Below, piece after piece: positions 1 through 6,117 of a stretch of DNA of 25,635 nt; position 1 is the first letter of the stretch, and every line of letters begins with the position of its first letter. The position numbers and the translations under genes were made by a program. The DNA is from Alphaproteobacteria bacterium (GTDB lineage Bacteria; Pseudomonadota; Alphaproteobacteria; Micavibrionales; Micavibrionaceae). The notes below the pieces were generated by a model. The model ran no database searches, had not been told where the DNA came from, and saw only the letters and a list, made by a program, of their open reading frames with translations. The stretch spans positions 1 to 25,635 of the forward strand of contig JAUILO010000010.1 of NCBI GenBank assembly GCA_030432775.1, in the 5' to 3' direction.

Positions 1-142
1 GCGTAACCGTACAATGTTCGAAGATATCGGTCTTGTTGATCCGGAAAAATACAAGACAGAGAATAAACGCCAGCAACAAGAAGAAGGCAGTTATGAATCT
101 GCACCTGCGGATGGCACATCCAATCAGGAAAATATAGCTTAA
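1..142 (+). CDS. 3' end of an unidentified gene (partial)
   Basis: An open frame enters from the left edge (first full codon at base 2) and stops with TAA at 140-142. The 46 visible residues begin RNRTMFEDIGLVDPEKYK and end in a hydrophilic Gln/Glu/Ser-rich tail that looks disordered. I do not recognise the family from this tail. The gene converges on cysQ with only 3 bp between stop codons, and I see no clear intrinsic terminator between them. That the frame is coding is likely but not proven by so short a piece. Confidence 0.55.
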   Translation, partial: RNRTMFEDIGLVDPEKYKTENKRQQQEEGSYESAPADGTSNQENIA

Positions 143-145
143 ACG

Positions 146-979
146 CTAATCGGAAAAATCCCAGAACCCTTCAATGGCTGCAACGAAATTCGGGTTTAAA
201 TATTTCCCCGCTTCTTTGCCATATATCATGGGCTGTCCGTCCATATCATAAATAGCGCCGCCGGCACTACGCAATATTGCATCACCTGCGGCAATATCCC
301 ATTCGCAAGTCGGGCCAAAACGCGGATATAAATCCGCCTTCCCCGAAGCCACAGCACATATTTTGGCACTACTGCCCTTCTTAATGACCTTGGCGATTTT
401 GTAATCCTGCAAAAATTCATTCATCTCCGATGCACTGCCATGAGATTTTGACGATACAACAACAAGCCCTTTGGACGTTTGTTCGCGCACATGGATCGGA
501 CGGTCTTTTTCTGCTTCATCGGTCCAGCGAAGGGCTGTGCCCGGGCCGTAACCGGAAAATAGCTCGCCCTTCACAGGCAAGTACACAACCCCCATAAAAG
601 GCGCGCCATTACGAATGATCGCAATATTCACCGTATATTCTTCGCCGCCAGCGATAAATTCCTTGGTTCCATCAAGGGCATCCACCAGAACAAAATAATC
701 AGCACCGTTTAGCTCCGGCGCGCGACCTTCTGAATATAACTCTTCTCCAATAATCGGGATATCGTCCAATATACCAGAGATCGCCTTAACGATATGCGCT
801 TCTGCGGCACGATCAGCTGCGGTAACAGGCGAACCATCACCTTTTTCATCCGCTCCGTAATAACCGGAATCATCATAATATTCGAGCGTAATTTCACCCG
901 CCTCGATGGCAATACGCTTTAGCATATTGCAAAGGGCACCGGGATTATTCAACAGCTTCTGCGATAAGGGTTGTGTCAT
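146..979 (-). CDS. cysQ: 3'(2'),5'-bisphosphate nucleotidase CysQ
   Basis: A 277-residue member of the inositol monophosphatase/FIG superfamily. CysQ removes a phosphate from 3'-phosphoadenosine 5'-phosphate (PAP), the by-product of PAPS use in sulfate assimilation, and depends on Mg2+. Visible motifs are the acidic pair E79-E80, the metal-site motif D100-A-L-D103-G-T105 followed by KEF, and W227-D228 before an alanine/glycine-rich segment. The length is typical for CysQ. The usual DPLDGT here reads DALDGT, a mild change. The ATG at 977-979 follows an AAAGAGA stretch on the minus strand. It lies 78 bp downstream of ugd on the same strand and is probably co-transcribed with it. The LDGTKEF signature favours CysQ over plain inositol monophosphatase. 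Confidence 0.88.
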   Translation of the reverse strand: MTQPLSQKLLNNPGALCNMLKRIAIEAGEITLEYYDDSGYYGADEKGDGSPVTAADRAAEAHIVKAISGILDDIPIIGEELYSEGRAPELNGADYFVLVDALDGTKEFIAGGEEYTVNIAIIRNGAPFMGVVYLPVKGELFSGYGPGTALRWTDEAEKDRPIHVREQTSKGLVVVSSKSHGSASEMNEFLQDYKIAKVIKKGSSAKICAVASGKADLYPRFGPTCEWDIAAGDAILRSAGGAIYDMDGQPMIYGKEAGKYLNPNFVAAIEGFWDFSD

Positions 980-1057
980 ATGTTTCTCTTTAAAATTGAT
1001 ATAATGATGAGATACCCTAAAGCGCTATTAAAGGGGGAGGTAAGATCATTTCACGGA

Positions 1058-2410
1058 TTATCCCGCCGATTGATCCTTTATCGATACATCCTGCATCTGG
1101 CGCACATCCGGCCGCCCTACAGATACATAATAAAAACCTTCGGGTTCCATATCTTCCAGCTTATAGATATTGCGCAAATCAACAATTGTCTTGGATTTTA
1201 CTATCGTACTTAAACGCTTTAAATCGAGCGCTCTAAACTGGTTCCATTCTGTCAGTATCACGACAGCATCCGTATCCTGTGATGCTTCATATGAATCGGC
1301 GCACCAGCTTACATTACTTAATATTTTTCCTGCCTCTTCCATTGCCGCCGGATCATATGCCGCAATAACAGCGCCGCGTTCCTGCAGATAAGGAATAATT
1401 TGAAGACTTGGTGCATCGCGCACATCATCGGTATTTGGCTTAAATGCCACACCCAGCACAGCGATTTTCTTACCGCTGACATCACCGCCCATGGCCGTTA
1501 CTATTTTTTCGGCCATTCTGATTTTGCGGTTCTCATTCGCCTGCACAACCGATGCAACGATAGATTGCTCGGCATTGTATTTCTTGCCTGTTTCCACAAG
1601 AGCCATGGTATCCTTTGGAAAACATGACCCACCATAACCCGGTCCTGCATGCAGGAATTTTGGGCTAATACGGCCATCAAGCCCTAATGATTTTGCCACT
1701 TCCTGTACATTGGCGCCTGCGCCCTCACACAAATCAGCAATTTCATTTATGAATGTAATTTTTGTCGCCAAAAACGCATTGGCTGCATATTTGATAATCT
1801 CGGCAGTTTCACGCTTTGTAAAAATAATGGGAGTTTCATTTAGATATAACGGACGATACAGCTCACGCATTACTTTCTGTGCGCGTTCATCACGCGTGCC
1901 AACCACAACGCGGTCAGGGCGCATAAAATCATTAATCGCCGCACCTTCACGCAAAAATTCAGGGTTTGATGCTACGCTAAAATCAGCATTCGGGTTTTCT
2001 TTACGAATGATATCTTCAATCTGACGCGCCGTTCCAACCGGTACGGTCGATTTGGTCACAATCACTTTATAACTATCAATATGGGCGGCAATTTCTTTGG
2101 CTACGCCATATACGTAGGACAAATCCGCCTCGTTACTATCGCGCCGCGCCGGCGTCCCCACAGCAATAAATACAACATCGCTTTTGCGTACCGCCATGCC
2201 CAGATCAGTAGTGAAATCAATACGTCCGGCTTTAATCTGGTTTTCCAGCAGATCATCCAGCCCCGGCTCGTAAATAGGGCTTTGTCCGGCGCGCAAATCA
2301 TCAATCTTGCTCTGCTCTTTATCAACACATGTGACATTAAAGCCGAATTCTGAGAAACAAACACCGGATACAAGACCAACATAGCCCGTTCCAATAACAC
2401 CAATATGCAT
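1058..2410 (-). CDS. ugd: UDP-glucose 6-dehydrogenase
   Basis: A 450-residue enzyme that oxidises UDP-glucose to UDP-glucuronate with two NAD+, supplying precursor for capsule, exopolysaccharide or modified LPS. The N-terminal Rossmann motif is GTGYVGL (residues 7-13), with D30 placed to bind NAD ribose. The substrate-site segments NPEFLREG (149-156) and EIIKYAANAF (204-213) are intact. The catalytic cysteine C263 sits in GYGGSCFPKD. The C-terminal UDP-binding domain contains GVAFKPNTDDVRDAPS. Length matches the bacterial family. The ATG at 2408-2410 is preceded on the minus strand by an AGAGG ribosome site. cysQ lies downstream on the same strand. Whether the gene is called ugd, tuaD or rkpK varies by species, but the activity call is firm. 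Confidence 0.95.
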   Translation of the reverse strand: MHIGVIGTGYVGLVSGVCFSEFGFNVTCVDKEQSKIDDLRAGQSPIYEPGLDDLLENQIKAGRIDFTTDLGMAVRKSDVVFIAVGTPARRDSNEADLSYVYGVAKEIAAHIDSYKVIVTKSTVPVGTARQIEDIIRKENPNADFSVASNPEFLREGAAINDFMRPDRVVVGTRDERAQKVMRELYRPLYLNETPIIFTKRETAEIIKYAANAFLATKITFINEIADLCEGAGANVQEVAKSLGLDGRISPKFLHAGPGYGGSCFPKDTMALVETGKKYNAEQSIVASVVQANENRKIRMAEKIVTAMGGDVSGKKIAVLGVAFKPNTDDVRDAPSLQIIPYLQERGAVIAAYDPAAMEEAGKILSNVSWCADSYEASQDTDAVVILTEWNQFRALDLKRLSTIVKSKTIVDLRNIYKLEDMEPEGFYYVSVGRPDVRQMQDVSIKDQSAG

Positions 2411-2602
2411 GACGCAACCTCTTCGAAGTCAATATGAACCAATCTTGATCTTGCTTATTTATATAGATTAAAATGGGAAAAAACAGGAAAAAATATGTAA
2501 CGGCATCTCATCACACAATTTTATTGCCGCTATAGACATAACATGCTACGACCGTGGTAAATTTCAATCACTAGATGAGACGATATAAATCGCGGGGAAA
2601 AA

Positions 2603-3502
2603 ATGTCTAGAAATTATAAAATCAGCGCAGAACAAATTGAACTGGCGTTACCAGCTGCGATTGACCTGATACAACGCGCTGGCGCATTGGCGATGGAATT
2701 CCGCAAGGCCGGTAATTTCAAGATCTATACAAAGCCCGATAATTCACGCGTAACAGACGCAGACCTTGCCCTTCACGATTACATCACGGCCGAGCTACCG
2801 GATATCATACCGGGCGTTACCGTTATCTCCGAAGAAGACAAACAACATCCGGAAGTTGAACATGGCGAGCCATATTGGACAGTCGACCCGATTGATTACA
2901 CAGAAGGCTTCATCAAGGGCATTCAATTTTATGTACAAGCCACCTTAATCGATCAAGGCGTTCCTGTTCTTGCCGTAATCGGCGCACCTTACAGAGATAC
3001 AACAATCTGGGCTGCGCGTGATGGCAAATCATATATTGAAGACAAATTAAACGGCGCTTCCGGCCCGCAAGAAATTTTCACAAAAGCGGTAACAGGCGAT
3101 AAGCTTAGCCTGTTGGGACGAGGCGTTTTTGATTCAAATGTAGCCATGGACGAAACCATAAAACGTCTTGGCGCACGCGGCCTGACGGTTGACAGCTCGG
3201 ATGCCAATAAAATTCCAGCCGATGACCTTCCTAGCTTTGTTCAAATCGCGATGGGACATGCGGACATGTATATCACATCCGGCTCCAAACCAGACCTGAT
3301 TGAGGGGAACGGCTATAGCTGGGATTATGCGCCGAACTGGTTGATCCTTAGAAATGCAGGTGAAGGCGGCGCTATGATTGACGTTGTAAGCGGCAAAGAA
3401 GCCGAGTTCTTTGAACCAGCAACAAGAATGAACGCACTGATTGGTGTCGGTGACAAAAAGAAAGCAGAGCAGTTTTTTCCGAGTTATGGAATATCTTGTT
3501 AA
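2603..3502 (+). CDS. Inositol monophosphatase-superfamily protein, bisphosphate nucleotidase (HAL2)-like
   Basis: A 299-residue protein of the FIG phosphatase fold. It shows SEED (76-79), the metal-site segment D95-P-I-D98-Y-T100-E-G-F, and a late W240-D241 within a YSWDYAPNW segment. The order and spacing of these sites fit the HAL2/3'(2'),5'-bisphosphate nucleotidase branch better than classical inositol monophosphatase. The near-invariant glycine of DPxDGT is tyrosine here (Y99). The aspartates and the threonine remain, so activity is possible but the substrate is uncertain. A GGGGA ribosome site lies about 6 nt before the ATG. It is divergent from ugd, so two members of one superfamily bracket ugd. 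Possible substrates are PAP, an inositol phosphate or a sugar phosphate. Confidence 0.75.
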   Translation: MSRNYKISAEQIELALPAAIDLIQRAGALAMEFRKAGNFKIYTKPDNSRVTDADLALHDYITAELPDIIPGVTVISEEDKQHPEVEHGEPYWTVDPIDYTEGFIKGIQFYVQATLIDQGVPVLAVIGAPYRDTTIWAARDGKSYIEDKLNGASGPQEIFTKAVTGDKLSLLGRGVFDSNVAMDETIKRLGARGLTVDSSDANKIPADDLPSFVQIAMGHADMYITSGSKPDLIEGNGYSWDYAPNWLILRNAGEGGAMIDVVSGKEAEFFEPATRMNALIGVGDKKKAEQFFPSYGISC

Positions 3503-3560
3503 TAACAGATATGATTTCTTGTTTTTCCTGAAAAAATTAGTTACTTTTCGAACTGTTAAA

Positions 3561-3572
3561 TGATTTAAATCA
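3561..3572. promoter_or_regulatory. 12-bp palindrome TGATTTAAATCA upstream of the SapC-family gene
   Basis: A perfect palindrome centred about 33 bp before the ATG at 3599. Its core, TGAT-N4-ATCA, matches eight of ten defined positions of the FNR/Anr/FixK consensus TTGAT-N4-ATCAA. The outer T and A are replaced by A and G. It could be an operator, but AT-rich palindromes of this length can arise by chance. Confidence 0.3.
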
Positions 3573-3598
3573 GATTTTTACCCATAAGGTTTTATATA

Positions 3599-4381
3599 AT
3601 GGCTTCTAAAGAGCAAGCATCAAAAACAACAGATAACACTGAAGAAAAAGCACCATCAATGTTGCCGCTTTTCTACACAAGCCCTGCCCCACTTGATAAA
3701 GTAAAGCATGTTAATCTGGGTTTAAATGCTAATTTCTCTCTCGATTTTGCAAAAGGCATCAATGCTGTTCCTGTAAATCTGATCGAATTGCCACAGATTT
3801 GTCATTACTATCCGGTTGCTTTTAGCCCTGATGAAAATGCAACACCGGTTGCTATTTTAGGTCTGCGCGACAAAGAAAACCTTTTCGTAAACGAAAAAGG
3901 CGAATGGGCAGCGGGCACATATATTCCGGCTTACATCAGACGATACCCATTCATTTTCTCTGAATTGCCGAACACAGAACAACTGACATTATGTGTTGAT
4001 ATGAATGATAAAGTGGTATCAGAAGACAGCACACAGAAATTCTTTAACGAAGACGGCACTGCAACCGATCTTGCGACGAATGCTCTGGAATTTTGTAAAT
4101 CATACCACGCAGCCGCACAACAAACGATCGAGTTTAGCAAGGCTCTCGCCGAAAGCGGTTTACTTGTCGACAGACAAGCAGAAATTGAAGTGAAGGGCGG
4201 AAAACGCATTAGTTTTTCTGGTTTCCGTATCCTTGACGAGAAAAAATTCACATCACTGAGTGATGAAGAATTCCTGAAATGGCGCCAAAAAGGCTGGCTT
4301 CCATTTTTATATGCCCACCTGTTCTCAGGTGGACAATGGCAACGCCTGACACGCTTGCTAGGAGAGCGCGAGAGCGCATAA
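3599..4381 (+). CDS. SapC family protein
   Basis: A 260-residue protein recognised as the SapC family (PF07277) by a run of typical segments: an N-terminal MLPLFYTSPAPLDKVKH, then NAVPVNLIELPQICHYYPV, then GTYIPAYIRRYPF. The family was named from a Campylobacter S-layer locus. It is widespread in Proteobacteria without a proven biochemical role, and is unrelated to the SapC permease of the peptide ABC transporter. No signal peptide or membrane segment is visible, and the first 20 residues are polar and probably disordered. The ATG at 3599 has an AAGG about 11 nt upstream. The gene ends at a pair of hairpins (4382-4430). Family membership is fairly sure; function is not known. Confidence 0.82.
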   Translation: MASKEQASKTTDNTEEKAPSMLPLFYTSPAPLDKVKHVNLGLNANFSLDFAKGINAVPVNLIELPQICHYYPVAFSPDENATPVAILGLRDKENLFVNEKGEWAAGTYIPAYIRRYPFIFSELPNTEQLTLCVDMNDKVVSEDSTQKFFNEDGTATDLATNALEFCKSYHAAAQQTIEFSKALAESGLLVDRQAEIEVKGGKRISFSGFRILDEKKFTSLSDEEFLKWRQKGWLPFLYAHLFSGGQWQRLTRLLGERESA

Positions 4382-4430
4382 AAGAGGCTAAAACCTCTTA
4401 TTAGAATTAACAGAGGCTTCGGCCTCTCTT
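4382..4430 (+). terminator. Two consecutive hairpins after the SapC-family gene, the second with a UUCG loop
   Basis: Directly after the stop codon, AAGAGG (4382-4387) pairs with CCTCTT (4394-4399) over a 6-nt loop. Next, AGAGGC (4412-4417) pairs with GCCTCT (4422-4427) around TTCG, the very stable C(UUCG)G tetraloop, followed by a short CTTAATT. The two stems share the GAGG/CCTC core and could also pair in alternative ways. The T-tract is weak, so this may be an intrinsic terminator or a 3'-end stabiliser. Confidence 0.6.
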
Positions 4431-4491
4431 AATTGAATTGCAGTCAATGCGAAAAAAATGAACAATTTTGCAAGGCGATAACGCTTTGCTC

Positions 4492-4525
4492 GATATTGTA
4501 TTGTACTAGATATTGTATTGTACTA
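4492..4525. repeat. Perfect 17-bp tandem direct repeat upstream of the HTH/coiled-coil gene
   Basis: The unit GATATTGTATTGTACTA occurs at 4492-4508 and again, with no gap and no mismatch, at 4509-4525. The array ends 15 bp before the ribosome site and 24 bp before the ATG at 4550. Head-to-tail repeats in this position resemble operator or iteron arrays. The downstream gene encodes a DNA-binding protein, so autoregulation is a natural guess, though unproven. I could not place a convincing -35/-10 pair around it. Confidence 0.85.
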
Positions 4526-4549
4526 ATTGCATCAAAAAAGGAGATAGCA

Positions 4550-5167
4550 ATGGCGAAAGTGGGCGCGCAAAGAGCGGCAGAATTAACTGGTAAATCAAAA
4601 TCAACCATCCAGAGAGCAATGAAGAGCGGTAAAATCTCTTTCGAACTTGATGGCAATGACCGCCGCGTTGTTGATGTAGCCGAGCTTGAAAGAGCATTCG
4701 GTCTTATTCCTCAGGAAAACGAGAAGAATGATCGTGATGCGGTTGAAGCTGAACTTGAAAAAGCATCACAGATGCTTGAGATGGAACGCCTTAAAATGCG
4801 TATTAAAATGCTTGAAGAGCAACTTGGTAGCGCGCAGGATCTTATTGAAGACCTGAAAAACCAGCGTGAACAGTGGCAAAAACAGGCACAACAAACATTG
4901 CTGACAAGCCAGTACAGCCAAAAGCAAGCCGAAGAGCTGAAAGAAAAACTCGAAGAGCGCGAACGCCGCGCCAGAGAAAGAAAACAGCAAATGATGGAAA
5001 AGCGCGTACAAAGCATGCAAAAACTCAAAGGCGAGAATGAAAATGTAAAAAGCCACAAGCCAATTACAGAAAAGAAAGCTGAAAATGCAGGCACTGGCGG
5101 ACAACAATTCGATATTCAAGGCCTATGGCATAAAATCCGTGACAGCAAAAAGAAAATGGCTGGCTAA
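4550..5167 (+). CDS. Small HTH DNA-binding protein with a long coiled coil
   Basis: A 205-residue protein. Residues 1-50 form a helix-turn-helix-like segment (AAELTGKSKSTIQRAMKSGK, then a short wing and a VAELERAFG helix) of the type seen in excisionase/MerR-like and plasmid-associated binding proteins. Residues 60-165 are a charged, heptad-like coiled coil rich in Glu, Lys, Gln and Arg. The C-terminus ends in a short basic LWHKIRDSKKK segment. The architecture recalls KfrA-like or replication-region binding proteins, but I cannot assign a named family. The start is taken at 4550 because AAAAAAGGAGA lies just upstream. A longer frame reaching back to 4433 would translate the 17-bp tandem repeat into a Cys-rich stretch and is unlikely. 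It ends at a good terminator. Confidence 0.72.
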   Translation: MAKVGAQRAAELTGKSKSTIQRAMKSGKISFELDGNDRRVVDVAELERAFGLIPQENEKNDRDAVEAELEKASQMLEMERLKMRIKMLEEQLGSAQDLIEDLKNQREQWQKQAQQTLLTSQYSQKQAEELKEKLEERERRARERKQQMMEKRVQSMQKLKGENENVKSHKPITEKKAENAGTGGQQFDIQGLWHKIRDSKKKMAG

Positions 5168-5221
5168 AACCAGCTTCTTTTCAAAGGCTTTATTCACACA
5201 GGAAGCTACACAGATATAGTT

Positions 5222-5252
5222 AAAAAAAGCGGTCAATATGGCCGCTTTTTTT
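5222..5252 (+). terminator. Rho-independent terminator after the HTH/coiled-coil gene
   Basis: GCGGTC (5229-5234) pairs with GGCCGC (5240-5245) with one G-T wobble. An A-run lies before the stem and a run of seven T follows it. It sits 54 bp after the stop codon at 5167. The matching A and T flanks would let it work on either strand. Confidence 0.85.
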
Positions 5253-5316
5253 ACGCTAAAAGCGCAGTAAACGCCACCACACGCAACACAAACAAATCAT
5301 GATAACCTACTGAAAA

Positions 5317-5369
5317 GGAAATATTTTTATAGAACAGAAGATGTTCTGTTTCACGACTGGAAATATTTT
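5317..5369. repeat. Direct repeats enclosing an inverted repeat over the -35 region
   Basis: GGAAATATTTT occurs at 5317-5327 and 5359-5369, 42 bp apart (four helical turns). Between the copies lies an inverted repeat: AGAACA (5331-5336), a 5-bp spacer, and TGTTCT (5342-5347). The group covers the presumed -35 and spacer of the promoter for the gene at 5416, so it is a candidate operator. No regulator is identified. Confidence 0.7.
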
Positions 5370-5379
5370 GTGTTATAAT
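5350..5379 (+). promoter_or_regulatory. Sigma70-like promoter of the secreted Cys-rich gene
   Basis: A consensus -10 TATAAT lies at 5374-5379 and a plausible -35 TTCACG (four of six) at 5350-5355, with an 18-bp spacer. The predicted start is about 30 bp before the ATG at 5416. The -35 lies inside a symmetric arrangement of repeats at 5317-5369. Confidence 0.5.
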
Positions 5380-5415
5380 GAATATTAAATAATTAAATAA
5401 AAATGAGGGTACTTT

Positions 5416-5937
5416 ATGTTTCGTTTTCTAACTATTTTAACTTGTGCGTTTTGTATCATAAGCACCGCTGCTATTGCACAGCCGGACTTGTTTAGTACGA
5501 ACCCAAAAGATGACGACGTTCAGCCCGCTATATTCCCATCATTACCACCGGATATTCAAGATGCCATCATTGCCGAGGCAGAGACCATTCGAAACAGATG
5601 TATGACTCGTTCAAGCATGCCGATCTATCATGATTGTGACTGTATTGGCGCGAAGTTCCTGGAAGAGCGCGCCATTGATCCGGAAATCCATCAAAATGTT
5701 ATTGTCGATAAACTACTTCTGGAATGTCCGAATATACCCGGCGTTGCAGGCGAAGCATATAATGGCTGTAAAAGAACATCAGGGCACCTTGAATACAAGA
5801 CCGCTGAGGCTTTCTGTCATTGCGTTGGCAACGAAGCAGCCAAGTCGTTCAAAGCTCACCCTGTTGATCACTTGCAAGGTTATCAGGGCTATATGATCAG
5901 CGCACGTGGTGCTTGCACCAAAAAGCTCGGATTATAA
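5416..5937 (+). CDS. Secreted protein with two four-cysteine modules, function unknown
   Basis: A 173-residue protein with an N-terminal signal peptide: a basic start, a hydrophobic stretch, and a likely cleavage after A21 in the context AIA-QPD. It is therefore probably periplasmic or secreted. The mature part has exactly eight cysteines arranged as two similar modules of C-x(n)-C-x-C-x(n)-C: C62, C74, C76, C104 and C118, C134, C136, C167. Each CxC is followed by a small residue and an alpha-helical segment (IGAKFLEE and VGNEAAKSF). This suggests internal duplication and up to four disulfides, or metal binding. I recognise no named family. A GAGGG ribosome site precedes the ATG by 5 nt, and a promoter with TATAAT lies upstream. 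The gene appears to be a single transcription unit. Confidence 0.7.
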   Translation: MFRFLTILTCAFCIISTAAIAQPDLFSTNPKDDDVQPAIFPSLPPDIQDAIIAEAETIRNRCMTRSSMPIYHDCDCIGAKFLEERAIDPEIHQNVIVDKLLLECPNIPGVAGEAYNGCKRTSGHLEYKTAEAFCHCVGNEAAKSFKAHPVDHLQGYQGYMISARGACTKKLGL

Positions 5938-5998
5938 CCAGCATCGCATACCCTCCACCCTCGCAGATACCACACAAATACTGCTGCGCATTGCGTAA

Positions 5999-6082
5999 CC
6001 TATAGCTTAGACTTATTATGCTATAGGCAGACTACGCACTCTAGGCTCTGTATACAGTGCCCTCATACAAGATATAGAGCCT
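5999..6082. repeat. Two inverted repeats in the spacer after the Cys-rich gene
   Basis: CCTATAGC (5999-6006) is the exact reverse complement of GCTATAGG (6020-6027). AGGCTCT (6043-6049) is the exact reverse complement of AGAGCCT (6076-6082), which is followed by TTAAAAT. They sit in the 180-bp gap between convergent genes and could help end either transcript, but neither has a strong T-tract. I see no gene in the gap. Confidence 0.5.
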
Positions 6083-6117
6083 TTAAAATAGAACAGGTAA
6101 GTTAAGCTATAAGACGT

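Noticed and set aside
1030..1042. Plus-strand AAAGGGGGAGG looks like a very strong ribosome site.
   Set aside because: No suitable start codon follows at the right distance, and the plus-strand frame here is antisense to ugd.
4433..4549. In-frame upstream extension of the HTH/coiled-coil gene.
   Set aside because: It would translate the tandem DNA repeat, and a strong AAAAAAGGAGA ribosome site points to the ATG at 4550.
4711..5119. Long minus-strand frames rich in Ser, Cys and Phe opposite the coiled-coil gene.
   Set aside because: They are the usual antisense shadow of a Glu/Lys-rich coiled coil and have no start signals.
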